Assembly (NCBI GenBank): GCA_026003355.1
Contig: BPHC01000001.1
Span: 1-64,000 of the forward strand
Source: Cyclobacteriaceae bacterium
Lineage (GTDB): Bacteria > Bacteroidota > Bacteroidia > Cytophagales > Cyclobacteriaceae
Length of the DNA stretch: 64,000 nucleotides
Reading direction: 5' to 3'
Shown piece by piece: positions 18,244-27,834 of this stretch (position 1 is the first letter of the stretch; each line of letters begins with the position of its first letter). The translations under genes and the position numbers were made by a program. The notes beneath the pieces are model-generated. The model saw nothing but the letters and a program-made list of their open reading frames with translations. It searched no databases and was not told where the DNA came from.

Positions 18244-21200
18244 ATGTTGAACAGGTTGGCTAAACTATTCCTTTTGCAGAGTAAGTTATACCTGGGGCCG
18301 GTAATGTGGTTTTGTTTAGTCCACCCCCTAATAGCTCAGGTTGCTTCCGTTCAAAGTGGCGATTGGAATGACACCAACACCTGGGATTGCGGGTGCGTGC
18401 CTGATTTTTCATCTGGTCAGATTACAATATCGCCTTTTACCACGGTTACTATCCCCAACGGATTTACTGCTGATGCAGATGAGATTTTAGTCGATTCAGA
18501 TGGCACATTAACTATTCTGAATGGGGGCAAATTAATAGTAAGGGATGGCACAGGCGATGATTTAACCGTAACCATAGGTGATGGCTTCTTTACTTTTGAT
18601 GGTTTCCTGAATGTAAATGCCGGTGGGACGCTTGAAAACAGAGGACAGATTGTTTGTAACTTAGCAAATACAACCATTTCGGGAACATTTTTACACAATC
18701 AAAATGGGGGAACCATACCTGAGGCAACCTGGAGTTCAGGCTCAACCCTGGAGGTTTCAGGTGTGACCAACGCGGCCCCAAGCGGTTTTAACCAGATTTT
18801 TTATAATTTAATATGGAATTCGAACGGACAAACGGCCTCCGTTTCCCTGGCAGGGAGTTTGCTTCAGGTTGATAATGACTTTATTGTAAATAATACAGGT
18901 ACTAACAGGGCACTTATTCTTCAAACCTCGGGCAGCGGTTCTTTAACTGTAGGTAGGGATCTTATTATTCAAAATGCGGCATCTTTAGGAATTACCCAGT
19001 CTGGAAGTTTTACACTTACCATTAACAGAAATCTTGTCGTTAACTCAACAGCAACTAATTCCTTACTATTTGTTAGCTCCGGAAATGTTACCGTTAACGT
19101 GCTAGGAAATGTAACCAAGTCAAATACCGGTAATATAGTTTTTTGTTCCGGTTCTTCTCTCGCCACCGGAACCTTGAATGTGGCGGGCAATTTTACTTTT
19201 TCAGGCGGGGGCATTACAGAATCAAATTCAAACGCTGCAAGTAACGGTAACATAAACTTTAACGGAAGTGCCTTGCAGACCTTTACCGGTGGTGGGTCAT
19301 TTAGTAACACCATAAACTTTACTATTGCGCCCAGCGCTACAGTAGATCTCGGTACCTACTCTCTTGCAGGTACAGGTACCTTTGTGTTAAACGGAACACT
19401 TAGGGTTGGTTCAACCGACGTGGGGGGAGCCATTCAATCAGGAACTACTAATGGTAATATCAGAGTTTCGGGTACGCGCACGTACACATCGGGTAGTACC
19501 ATTGTTTATAACGGAACCGGTGCCCAATTTATTGGCAATGGTCACCCGGCTACTGCGGGTGTTAACTGTACAATTAACAATGCCAATGGGGTTACGTTGG
19601 CTGTCAATGCCACCATTGGGGGTAATTTAACGTTAACCAATGGTAATCTGTCGGTGGGAAATAATGTTCTTACCCTTGGCGGCAATGTTAGTGCCGGAAG
19701 CAACAACATTATTGTCTCTTCCGGATCTGGACTGGTCATTAACGGCAGCGGGGCTTTGGGTACTTTCCCCTTTCCGGCAGGCGCTCAGACCTTTGCTACG
19801 CTTACGCTTAACCGTACTTCAGGAAGTGTAACTTTTGCCAACCCGGTAACCATTACCGGAGCCGTAACCCTTAACGCAGGTAATTTGGTATTTAATAATC
19901 AAACCCTTGAACTTTCCGGCACCCTTAACAGTACGGGAGGAGCTTTGTCCGGTAACGCTTCTTCCACTTTGCTTATTACCGGCAGTGGGGACTTTGGCTC
20001 CCTTCCCTTTTCAAGCGGGGGCAATACCATTAATACGCTTACCCTAAACCGGTCATCGGGAACGGTTACGCTCAATAATACGCTTACCATTACCAATGCA
20101 CTTAATTTAGTTCAGGGTACTTTGGACAATGTAAATGGCCTGCAACTGAGTAACGGAGCCACGATAACACGTAATCCTGGCGGAGCGCTCACGGGCGATG
20201 CGGTTGTTCAACCCTCCGGCGACCGGTACAATGTGGTATATGAGGGTTCGGGCGCTATGAACACAGGTGTTGAATTACCTACGGTTTCCGATGATCACCT
20301 GGGTAACCTTACCATTAACGGAGGTCCGGTAACGCTTACTCAGAATATACGGGTAAACGGTGATGTTAATCTACTGAACACCACGCTTAATGCGGGCTCG
20401 TTTAATATTGAAATGGCGGGCAGTCCCGGCATATGGAACAGACAATCCGGATCTTTCAATCCAGGTACTGGCACAGTAACTATTTCCGGAAGTATTTCCG
20501 TGCAGTCTCCATCGGGTACACCGCAGTTTGGTAACCTCACGGTAAATAGCGGAGCCACCTTTACAGCGCTTTCCGGAATCATGAATATATTGGGTAACCT
20601 GCAACTTGATGCCGGTTCTACTTTTAACCACAACAATGGTACACTTTCGTTTAATGGTAGCTCTACACAAGTGCTGGCGGGTGCAGGCAAGGTATTTAAC
20701 AATATCAATGTAAATAAGTCAGGGGGTAATCTTCAGCTGGCCAGCACAACAAATGTACGGGGTGCGCTTACGGTTGTCAGCTCTACAACTATTGAGTCAG
20801 ATGGTAATTTGGTATTGCAATCCAGCTCCGATGGTACCTCAGGCAATGCGCGGGTGGGTACGCTGCCGGCAGGTGCATCGGTAACAGGAAACGTAACGGT
20901 GCAGCGGTTCATGACTGATGAGGGTAGAATTTATCGTTACTTAACAGCACCGGTTTCGGGCTTTTCGGTTGCATCATTACAGTCCTTTGTTCCCGTAACT
21001 GGTTCGTTTAGCGGCTCAAGTACCTGCAGCGGGTGCACGTCCAATCCTTCAATGTACAGGTATAACGAAACAGTTTCCGGAGCTGAAAGCCAGGGTTGGG
21101 TACCCTTTCCGTCATCTTCCAATACTGAGCAGCTGCAAACGGGCGTAGGATATGCCGTATTTGTGCGGGATAATATTATTCCGGGCAATGTGCGGATTGA

Positions 21201-22434
21201 TTGGAGCGGACCAATGCACCAGGGCAGCATCTCTCTACCAGTTACCTACACTAATACCGGCAATCCTTCTGCCGATGGATGGAACCTTGTGGGTAATCCG
21301 TATCCATCAAGTATAGATTGGGACTTTGCTTCAGGCTGGACCAAAACCAACATTAGTGGTACCATTGCCGTACGCGATAATGGTTCCGGTGGTATTTTCA
21401 GGTACTGGGATGGAACAACGGGGAGTTTTGCCAACGGTGAAATAGCTACCGCACAAGCTTTCTGGGTGCGAACCATAGCTTCATCGCCGGCTTTAACCGT
21501 AAATGAGAATGCAAAAACTACTGCTACTGCTACTTTTTACAGAAAGCAAGAAGATTTACCGGCAGATGTATTGGAAGTGGTCCTCAACAGTGGCACACTT
21601 GCTGATTTTGCTTATGTGCGTTTACGCGAAGAGGCCCTCAACGAGTTAGACGAGTATGATGGACCCAAGTTAGATAATGATATTTTTGACCTGTTTACCT
21701 ACTCCTCTGATAGTTTGGCAATGGCCATCAATGCCTTGCAGGAATTGGATTGCAGCCAACCATTGGTGCTGGGCACCAAAGATCTGATAGCGGGTAGCTA
21801 TAGTCTTTCGTTACATACCTCGGGTATTTTTGAGCAGTATCGCATTACCCTTTACGATAACTTTACCGGGCGTACTGAGGAGCTAGCTTTTGGGGAAGAG
21901 TACTTGTTTGATGTTACCAGCGACCCCAAAAGCAAGGATGTGAAACGATTTTATCTCACACTGGCTCCGCTAACAGAGGTTCATTTCAGCGAGTCCGAAG
22001 GGGTGCTTACATCCAGTTATGCCACGGGTAACCAGTGGTTTAAAGATGGGCTACCGATAGAAGGTGCTACTGGCCAGTCATTTGAGCCAACCGAGAGTGG
22101 TACCTACACTTTAACTGTTCAGATTGGCACCTGTGCTTTTCAGGCTCCTGAAAGCTTTACGCATATTGTTACAGGCATTAACCCGGAGCAAAAGGGCTTG
22201 ATGATATATCCTAATCCGGCATATCGTGAACTGGTTGTTTTGATTCCAACCGGTGATGAAGCCGTAATAAACCTTACCTCAATGAGTGGTAATTCGGTTA
22301 AGTCTGGTACCGTAAGTGGTAACCTTGGTGCGGTGAATTTGGATATCTCTGACCTGAAGGAGGGGCTATATCTGGTTACGGTAACCAGCAAAGGAAAAGT
22401 ATTCCGCTCCAAATTTTTAAAACTTGCACGCTGA
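18244..22434 (+). CDS. Large secreted beta-helical surface protein with T9SS type A sorting domain
   Basis: 1396 residues. A hydrophobic N-terminal stretch (about residues 14-32, ending '...HPLIAQ') is a likely signal peptide for Sec export. 'VQSGDWNDTNTWDCGCVPDFSSGQITI' is typical of the first module of such proteins. Residues about 60-880 are Gly/Asn/Thr/Ser-rich with repeated 'GN-LTLNNG-L' strands, consistent with a long beta-helix or beta-solenoid. From about residue 900 the protein has globular segments ('GNVTVQRFMTDEGRIYRYLTAPVSG', 'GWNLVGNPYPSSIDW'). The C-terminal 80 residues ('LMIYPNPAYRELVV...LKEGLYLVTVTSKGKVFRSKFLKL') are a T9SS type A sorting domain, so the product should be exported across the outer membrane and anchored on the surface. 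It is closely followed by the small exosortase-signal protein. Confidence 0.88.
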   Translation: MLNRLAKLFLLQSKLYLGPVMWFCLVHPLIAQVASVQSGDWNDTNTWDCGCVPDFSSGQITISPFTTVTIPNGFTADADEILVDSDGTLTILNGGKLIVRDGTGDDLTVTIGDGFFTFDGFLNVNAGGTLENRGQIVCNLANTTISGTFLHNQNGGTIPEATWSSGSTLEVSGVTNAAPSGFNQIFYNLIWNSNGQTASVSLAGSLLQVDNDFIVNNTGTNRALILQTSGSGSLTVGRDLIIQNAASLGITQSGSFTLTINRNLVVNSTATNSLLFVSSGNVTVNVLGNVTKSNTGNIVFCSGSSLATGTLNVAGNFTFSGGGITESNSNAASNGNINFNGSALQTFTGGGSFSNTINFTIAPSATVDLGTYSLAGTGTFVLNGTLRVGSTDVGGAIQSGTTNGNIRVSGTRTYTSGSTIVYNGTGAQFIGNGHPATAGVNCTINNANGVTLAVNATIGGNLTLTNGNLSVGNNVLTLGGNVSAGSNNIIVSSGSGLVINGSGALGTFPFPAGAQTFATLTLNRTSGSVTFANPVTITGAVTLNAGNLVFNNQTLELSGTLNSTGGALSGNASSTLLITGSGDFGSLPFSSGGNTINTLTLNRSSGTVTLNNTLTITNALNLVQGTLDNVNGLQLSNGATITRNPGGALTGDAVVQPSGDRYNVVYEGSGAMNTGVELPTVSDDHLGNLTINGGPVTLTQNIRVNGDVNLLNTTLNAGSFNIEMAGSPGIWNRQSGSFNPGTGTVTISGSISVQSPSGTPQFGNLTVNSGATFTALSGIMNILGNLQLDAGSTFNHNNGTLSFNGSSTQVLAGAGKVFNNINVNKSGGNLQLASTTNVRGALTVVSSTTIESDGNLVLQSSSDGTSGNARVGTLPAGASVTGNVTVQRFMTDEGRIYRYLTAPVSGFSVASLQSFVPVTGSFSGSSTCSGCTSNPSMYRYNETVSGAESQGWVPFPSSSNTEQLQTGVGYAVFVRDNIIPGNVRIDWSGPMHQGSISLPVTYTNTGNPSADGWNLVGNPYPSSIDWDFASGWTKTNISGTIAVRDNGSGGIFRYWDGTTGSFANGEIATAQAFWVRTIASSPALTVNENAKTTATATFYRKQEDLPADVLEVVLNSGTLADFAYVRLREEALNELDEYDGPKLDNDIFDLFTYSSDSLAMAINALQELDCSQPLVLGTKDLIAGSYSLSLHTSGIFEQYRITLYDNFTGRTEELAFGEEYLFDVTSDPKSKDVKRFYLTLAPLTEVHFSESEGVLTSSYATGNQWFKDGLPIEGATGQSFEPTESGTYTLTVQIGTCAFQAPESFTHIVTGINPEQKGLMIYPNPAYRELVVLIPTGDEAVINLTSMSGNSVKSGTVSGNLGAVNLDISDLKEGLYLVTVTSKGKVFRSKFLKLAR

Positions 22435-22435
22435 A

Positions 22436-22615
22436 ATGAGAGCTTTAATTCTTTTTTGTCTGATTGCCTGTTGTGCCGGTCTGGTAATAGCTCAACCGGG
22501 TGATCCCGGTGGAGATCCGGACAATCCTATCCCTATAACCGGCGTTGAACTGTTAATAGGCGCAGGTGCTGCCCTGGGCGTGAAAAAGTTATGGGGCAAT
22601 AAAAACAAAAAGTAA
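22436..22615 (+). CDS. Small secreted protein with exosortase-like C-terminal sorting signal (PID-CTERM-like)
   Basis: A 59-residue protein. Residues 1-19 form a signal peptide ending 'GLVIAQ'; a short linker rich in Gly, Asp and Pro follows. The tail reads 'PIPITGVELLIGAGAALGV' followed by the basic cluster 'KKLWGNKNKK'. Motif, hydrophobic helix and basic end is the tripartite plan of exosortase substrates, and it resembles the 'PIDGG...LLIAAGAAYGGKK' tail of small Bacteroidota proteins called PID-CTERM. The start ATG 22436 lies 1 bp after the T9SS cargo stop, so the two are coupled. Substrate status for the XrtF at 15984-16520 is inferred from the signal and shared locus, not proven. Confidence 0.7.
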   Translation: MRALILFCLIACCAGLVIAQPGDPGGDPDNPIPITGVELLIGAGAALGVKKLWGNKNKK

Positions 22616-22620
22616 AAGCC

Positions 22621-24531
22621 ATGTTTGCCCAGTTTATTAACCGTCTTACCATATTACCGCGCTGGATAATCATTATTTTAGATACTATTATTATTGGAAT
22701 GTCTACCCTGTTGGGATACCTCCTTCGGTTCAATTTTAATTTTGATGAAATAACACTTTTTAATCTGCAGGCAGGGCTTTTATTAACGATTTCTTGTGGG
22801 TGGGTAGCGACCCTCGTAACCCGAAGCTATGCAGGCATAGTGCGATACACTGGTATTGAAGATGGTTTACGAATAATGTATGCTTCTTTGCTAAGTCTTG
22901 GCCTGGCTGTGGTTATCAATCTGCTGTACCACTATTTCAACGATAGGAATTTAATACCGTATTCCGTATTATTTATTGCTTTCTTAACCTCCTTTCTTTT
23001 TCTTTTTTATTACCGACTGATTGTAAAGACCATTTTTAGTTACTATAAAGGCGAAGTAGTAAAAAAAACAAATGTAGTAATTTTTGGTGCCGGCTCTTTG
23101 GGAATGATAACCCGCACGGTATTAGAAGCTGACAGTGAAAGTAAATTCAGGGTGATTGCCTTTGTTGAAGATGATTATAATAAAAGCGGCAAAGTAATAA
23201 ATGGAGTTAAGATTTTTCACTCGTCTGAATTGGAGCGGGTAATTGACCGTAATAATGTTAAGGAATTGATTATCGCGGTAAAGGATATAACCAATAAGCG
23301 AAAAAATGAGATAGTAGAGAGTTGTCTGAGCCGACAAATTAAAGTTAGGATAGCACCTCCTACGGAGAAGTGGGTTAAAGGAGAGTTTCGTATCCGTCAA
23401 TTAAAGGAAGTTAATATAAATGACCTGCTTGGACGTGATGTCATTCATCTGGCTAATGAGCCGCTGCTCCAATCGTTGACTAGAAAAGATGTTTTGATAA
23501 CGGGTGCAGCCGGTTCTATCGGGAGTGAATTATCGCGCCAGCTTCTTGATTTGCGACCCAGTGCTTTAACGCTGGTGGATCAGGCTGAATCGGCCCTGTT
23601 TGATCTTGAGCAGGAGCTTCGATCCATTAATCCATTAGTTAAATTAAATTTTTTTATAGCCGACATTACCAACAAGGCGCGCATGGATTCTATCTTCTCT
23701 TTAAGCAGACCTCAGTTGGTATTTCATGCTGCCGCCTACAAGCATGTACCAGTAATGGAAAGCAATCCGGCAGAGGCCGTGTGTACCAATATTTTAGGTA
23801 CAAAAATTATTGCCGATCTGGCCGTACAACATAAGGTTGAAAAATTCGTTATGGTTTCAACCGACAAAGCGGTTAATCCTACAAGTGTAATGGGTTGTAC
23901 CAAGCGTATTGCTGAAATTTATGTACACGCACTTGCAGGAGCCCTTGACAGATGGAGTGGCGCAAAAACACAATTTATTACAACAAGATTTGGTAACGTC
24001 CTGGGATCCACCGGATCGGTTATTCCTGTCTTTCGCAAGCAAATCGAATCCGGCGGACCCGTTACGGTTACCCATCCGGAAATAACCCGCTACTTTATGA
24101 CCATACCGGAGGCCTGCCGATTGGTACTTGAGGCCGGTGCCATGGGCAAAGGCGGTGAAATTTTTATTTTTGATATGGGTTCCCCGGTCCGGATCATTGA
24201 TCTGGCAAAAAAAATGATTCGACTGTCAGGTCTCGAGCCCGGTAAGGATATCGACATCGTATTTACCGGATTAAGAGAAGGTGAAAAGCTACATGAAGAA
24301 CTTTTAGGCGAAGAAGAAGATTCATTACCCACCCATCATCCCAAAATACTTAAGGCGCGAGTAAGACATTATGACTATGATTACGTTTCCGACATGATTG
24401 ACTTGTTTAATGATTTATTACACAACCAAAATGAATGGAAGCTGCTTGCCCTTATGAAGGAAATTGTACCCGAGTATAATTACAAAAGCAAGGCTGCCGC
24501 AATGGGAGAAATAGACTATCTGCGTTTGTAG
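22621..24531 (+). CDS. Membrane-anchored nucleotide-sugar 4,6-dehydratase, PglF/WbpM/CapD family
   Basis: A 636-residue protein: four N-terminal membrane helices (about residues 15-140), a second Rossmann-like domain ('NVVIFGAGSLGMITRTVLEA'), then the catalytic SDR domain with 'DVLITGAAGSIGSELSRQLL' near residue 288. The active-site stretch 'VSTDKAVNPTSVMGCTKRIAE' has Thr-Asp-Lys and Met in place of the usual catalytic Tyr, as in UDP-GlcNAc 4,6-dehydratases PglF and FlaA1. It makes the 4-keto-6-deoxy precursor used by the PglE-like aminotransferase. It starts 5 bp after the small sorting-signal gene and overlaps the convergent DUF6089 gene by 16 bp. Confidence 0.9.
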   Translation: MFAQFINRLTILPRWIIIILDTIIIGMSTLLGYLLRFNFNFDEITLFNLQAGLLLTISCGWVATLVTRSYAGIVRYTGIEDGLRIMYASLLSLGLAVVINLLYHYFNDRNLIPYSVLFIAFLTSFLFLFYYRLIVKTIFSYYKGEVVKKTNVVIFGAGSLGMITRTVLEADSESKFRVIAFVEDDYNKSGKVINGVKIFHSSELERVIDRNNVKELIIAVKDITNKRKNEIVESCLSRQIKVRIAPPTEKWVKGEFRIRQLKEVNINDLLGRDVIHLANEPLLQSLTRKDVLITGAAGSIGSELSRQLLDLRPSALTLVDQAESALFDLEQELRSINPLVKLNFFIADITNKARMDSIFSLSRPQLVFHAAAYKHVPVMESNPAEAVCTNILGTKIIADLAVQHKVEKFVMVSTDKAVNPTSVMGCTKRIAEIYVHALAGALDRWSGAKTQFITTRFGNVLGSTGSVIPVFRKQIESGGPVTVTHPEITRYFMTIPEACRLVLEAGAMGKGGEIFIFDMGSPVRIIDLAKKMIRLSGLEPGKDIDIVFTGLREGEKLHEELLGEEEDSLPTHHPKILKARVRHYDYDYVSDMIDLFNDLLHNQNEWKLLALMKEIVPEYNYKSKAAAMGEIDYLRL

Positions 24532-25388
24532 TAATATTTGCGTTTGCGGTTGTAGAGCTTATGCTGGTTTTGTGAAAATTGGTAGGGGAGATAGTATTGT
24601 ACTTTTATGTTCATCAGAATATAGCTGTCTTTCTTTTCCGGATTACCCCTTTTTCCCACTCCGGGTAGAATCGGATAATCTGGATCTCTTTCCCTTCTTC
24701 GATCGGACAACTCGCGCGATAAATCGCTTCTTAAGGAAGAAGGATCAGGATAGCGCTCACTGCTGATATCATCGAGATAATCGGTAAATGTTTTTCGGTA
24801 GCCGGTTTCAACTATGATGTTAAAAAAAGGATCCACCATGTATTTTATACCGATGCCATATGGAATGACAGGTTGAAACCTGCTGTAACGAATTCCTTCG
24901 GTTTGGAGCGGTTGCAACGCAACTATCTCCCCGTTTTGTCTTCGTGCCTTCGGATTCATATACAAAAGCCCGACACCAAAAAAGCCAAATACATTGAATT
25001 TCGGCCGCTGATAAAACCGGGCACCATGTGGCAACAGGTTTATGGTACCAACTGTACTTAATTCAATGTTTCCGGAAAAGAAAGAGAGATTTCGCTCTAT
25101 GCGGTCATCATTGGCCAAGGCATCGTCTCCGGCAATCCTGAAATAGGTTAGCTCGGCCCTTCCGCTAATGCGATTGGTAAAGTAATATTCCGCACCTAAC
25201 ACTAAGTTATATCGTGTTTTGCCCAATTGGCGGGGATTAACCAATTCACCAAAGTAATTTGCTGTTCCACTGCCCAAAGTAGCAATCAAACTTCTCTCCT
25301 TCCGCACGGCATAGAAACTCTGTGCCCCCACCGAAAGGGTAAGGCAGGAGAGAAGGGCTGCAAATGCTGCGTGCGAGTACTTATTCAT
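24516..25388 (-). CDS. DUF6089-type outer-membrane beta-barrel protein
   Basis: 290 residues with a signal peptide (residues 1-22, '...LTLSVGAQ') followed by 'SLIATLGSGTANYFGELVNP', the typical first strand of DUF6089 family proteins of Bacteroidota. Alternating hydrophobic/aromatic strands ('YNLVLGAEYYFTNRISGRAELTYFRI', 'FNVFGFFGVGLLYMNP', 'FNIIVETGYRKTFTDYLDDIS') and a C-terminal 'YILMNIKVQYYLP' fit an outer-membrane barrel. The last residues are Arg/Lys/Tyr-rich. Its function is unknown. It is transcribed away from sucC, 34 bp downstream of the sucC stop, and converges with the dehydratase gene. Confidence 0.75.
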   Translation of the reverse strand: MNKYSHAAFAALLSCLTLSVGAQSFYAVRKERSLIATLGSGTANYFGELVNPRQLGKTRYNLVLGAEYYFTNRISGRAELTYFRIAGDDALANDDRIERNLSFFSGNIELSTVGTINLLPHGARFYQRPKFNVFGFFGVGLLYMNPKARRQNGEIVALQPLQTEGIRYSRFQPVIPYGIGIKYMVDPFFNIIVETGYRKTFTDYLDDISSERYPDPSSLRSDLSRELSDRRRERDPDYPILPGVGKRGNPEKKDSYILMNIKVQYYLPYQFSQNQHKLYNRKRKYYYKRR

Positions 25389-25422
25389 GGCTGCAAACAG
25401 TGGTCAATATACTAAATTCCGC

Positions 25423-26643
25423 TCAATTAGTCGAGGCCAGCACTTCTTTTACCTTTTGGGCCGCATCTTTCAGCAAAATAGCCGGATACACTTTTAATCC
25501 CGACTGGGCTATGATGCGCGCACCCTCTTCGGCATTGGTGCCCTGTAGCCGCACGATAATGGGAACTTTGATGTCGCCAATTTTCTTATAGGCCTCCACC
25601 ACACCGTTGGCTACCCGGTCGCACCGCACAATACCGCCAAATATGTTGATGAGTATGGCTTTTACATTAGGGTCTTTCAGAATAATTCTGAAGCCGGCCT
25701 CTACGGTTTCGGCACTGGCACCGCCACCTACATCCAGAAAATTGGCAGGCTCTCCGCCCGACAATTTAATGATGTCCATGGTAGCCATAGCCAGGCCGGC
25801 ACCATTTACCATGCAGCCCACGTTGCCATCCAGTTTAACGTAGTTCAAACCCGCTTTGCCGGCTTCCACCTCAAGGGGGTCTTCTTCCGTAATATCGCGC
25901 AACTCGGCCAGGTCTTTATGCCTGAACAGGGCGTTGTCGTCCAGGTTAACCTTGCAATCTACCGCCAGTATTTTGTTATCGGATGTTTTCAGCAGGGGGT
26001 TAATCTCAAACATGGAGGCATCCAGCCCTATGTAGGCATTGTATAATGCATGAATAAATTTTACGCCTTCTTTAAAGGCATTTCCGGTCCAGCCCATGGC
26101 AAATGCAATTTTGCGTGCCTGAAAAGGCTGCAGGCCGATGGTAGGATCAACCCACTCTTTCACAATCTTTTCCGGATGCGTGGCTGCCACTTCTTCAATG
26201 TTCATGCCGCCCTCGGAAGAAGCCATAATTACCGGTACTCCCTTTGATCGGTCGAGCAATATGCTCATGTAGTATTCTTTAGGTTCACTTTCTCCTGGGT
26301 AATAAACATCTTCTGCAATAAGCACCTTGTTTACTTTTTTACCTTCGGCACCGGTTTGCAGGGTTACCAGGGTGCCACCCAGAATGCCTTTTACCTTTTC
26401 GGGAACTTCCTGAATACCTTTGGCCACCACTACGCCGCGGGAGCCGGTTTCCTTAATGGTGCCCTTGCCCCGGCCGCCGGCATGTATCTGCGACTTTACC
26501 ACAAACCACTGCGTACCCGTTTCGGATTGCAGTTCCCTGGCAGCCTGCAAGGCCCCGTCCAGCGTGTCGGCCACAATGCCCCGCTGTATCGCAACGCCAA
26601 ACTTTTTAAGCAATTCTTTGCCCTGATATTCGTGTATGTTCAT
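25423..26643 (-). CDS. sucC: Succinate-CoA ligase (ADP-forming) subunit beta
   Basis: 406 residues, the standard length. '[17 protein letters not shown]' is the conserved N-terminus; '[14 protein letters not shown]' belongs to the ATP-grasp nucleotide-binding domain; '[21 protein letters not shown]' and '[19 protein letters not shown]' belong to the C-terminal CoA-ligase flavodoxin-like domain. With SucD it makes ATP and succinate from succinyl-CoA in the citric-acid cycle. sucD is not adjacent, as is common in Bacteroidota. It is divergent from the LolD-like gene with a 57-bp gap. Confidence 0.95.
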   Translation of the reverse strand: MNIHEYQGKELLKKFGVAIQRGIVADTLDGALQAARELQSETGTQWFVVKSQIHAGGRGKGTIKETGSRGVVVAKGIQEVPEKVKGILGGTLVTLQTGAEGKKVNKVLIAEDVYYPGESEPKEYYMSILLDRSKGVPVIMASSEGGMNIEEVAATHPEKIVKEWVDPTIGLQPFQARKIAFAMGWTGNAFKEGVKFIHALYNAYIGLDASMFEINPLLKTSDNKILAVDCKVNLDDNALFRHKDLAELRDITEEDPLEVEAGKAGLNYVKLDGNVGCMVNGAGLAMATMDIIKLSGGEPANFLDVGGGASAETVEAGFRIILKDPNVKAILINIFGGIVRCDRVANGVVEAYKKIGDIKVPIIVRLQGTNAEEGARIIAQSGLKVYPAILLKDAAQKVKEVLASTN

Positions 26644-26700
26644 GAAAGTGTAATTTGGGGCAAAATAGGCGAAATAGCGCGTATCTTCAAACCTTTACAC

Positions 26701-27366
26701 ATGAATATACCCATGGTACTGGCCGAGGGCCTGACCAAATCGTATGGAAAACTTCAGGTTCTTAAAGGGGTCTCGCTTACCGTAAGGTCCGGTGAGGTGG
26801 TGGCTGTGGTGGGAGCCTCGGGTGCCGGCAAAAGTACCCTGTTGCACATTCTGGGAACACTCGATTACCCCGATGCCGGAAAACTCGTAATCAACAATAC
26901 CGATGTGCTGAGACTGGATGCGAAAACCCTGGCCGACTTCCGCAACCGGTCAGTGGGATTTGTTTTTCAATTCCATAATCTGTTGCCCGAGTTTACGGCC
27001 CTGGAAAATGTAATGATACCGGCTCTTATCAGGGGTCTTTCTGAGGATGAAGCGCGCAGGCGCGCAACTGAACTGCTGGCAATGCTGGGGCTGGCCGAAC
27101 GTGCTGCACATAAACCCTCAGCGCTGTCGGGCGGTGAACAGCAGCGCACGGCCGTGGCCCGGGCGCTGGTCAATAACCCCGCACTGGTGCTGGCCGATGA
27201 GCCAAGCGGAAACCTCGACTCGGCCAATGCCCGCGAGCTGCACAATCTGTTTTTTGAGCTCAGAAGTAAGCTCAACCAGACATTCGTTATTGTTACCCAC
27301 AACACCGAATTTGCCGCCATGGCCGACCGCCAGCTGGAGATAAGGGATGGTGTAATTTATTCCTGA
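26701..27366 (+). CDS. ABC transporter ATP-binding protein, LolD-like
   Basis: 221 residues. It carries Walker A 'GASGAGKST' at residues 38-46, the Q-loop '[18 protein letters not shown]', the signature '[15 protein letters not shown]', Walker B '[13 protein letters not shown]' and the switch His in 'VIVTHNTEF'. '[14 protein letters not shown]' and overall length are typical of the MacB/LolD group, which energises lipoprotein release or related extraction from the inner membrane. No partner permease lies next to it, so lipoprotein transport is inferred from family only. ATG 26701 is chosen; upstream in-frame codons lie in the divergent sucC region. Confidence 0.85.
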   Translation: MNIPMVLAEGLTKSYGKLQVLKGVSLTVRSGEVVAVVGASGAGKSTLLHILGTLDYPDAGKLVINNTDVLRLDAKTLADFRNRSVGFVFQFHNLLPEFTALENVMIPALIRGLSEDEARRRATELLAMLGLAERAAHKPSALSGGEQQRTAVARALVNNPALVLADEPSGNLDSANARELHNLFFELRSKLNQTFVIVTHNTEFAAMADRQLEIRDGVIYS

Positions 27367-27528
27367 TTATATTTTGCGCTTAGTGTATTTAAGCTGTGCC
27401 TTGGCTCCCTGAGGCGTAAGTTTATTGTGCTGCGAATAGGCCGGACACATGGAGGTTTCAAAACTGCATGACGATAGCAGGGCACCCAGCAACAACATGG
27501 CGGCAATTACAATTACAATACGTTTCAT
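27367..27528 (-). CDS. Small lipoprotein (53 residues)
   Basis: A short reading frame: 'MKRIVIVIAAMLLLGALLSSCSF' is a clear lipoprotein signal peptide with lipobox LSSC (Cys21), followed by about 30 polar residues, including 'CPAYSQHNKLTPQGAKAQLKYTKRK'. A perfect TAnnTTTG box lies 23 bp upstream of the ATG. Tiny lipoproteins of this kind are frequent in Bacteroidota envelopes; function is unknown. It converges with the LolD-like gene, whose stop abuts its stop. Confidence 0.65.
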   Translation of the reverse strand: MKRIVIVIAAMLLLGALLSSCSFETSMCPAYSQHNKLTPQGAKAQLKYTKRKI

Positions 27529-27551
27529 TTTTTCCTTTTGGTTTGATGAAG

Positions 27552-27559
27552 CAAAGGTA
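27552..27559 (-). promoter_or_regulatory. Promoter -7 element of the small lipoprotein gene
   Basis: On the minus strand the sequence reads TACCTTTG, an exact match to TAnnTTTG, 23 bp before the lipoprotein ATG at 27528. No good -33 TTTG was seen. The remainder of the gap 27560-27834 holds no convincing gene; a 36-codon frame at 27747-27857 has no recognisable feature and runs into mtaB. Confidence 0.45.
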
Positions 27560-27834
27560 TCGGGCCCATGGCACGTTGCCGGGGCAGATCGTAACCGCTG
27601 CTTGTTTGTGTAAGAATTTCAGTCAATGCGGTGCAATAACCCTGAAGCCGGAAGCACTTTTTGATGCTAAGCCGTGGATGACGAAATCTCTATAGTAAAA
27701 GCTTTTATTTGCATTATGATAATATTTATCTGAAAAACAGATATTTATGGAAGACTTAAGCGGAATGACAATGAAATTCGGTCCGTTTTCTTACATCACG
27801 GGGAAGAGGTATAAAAATCCGGATGGTTGTGGCT

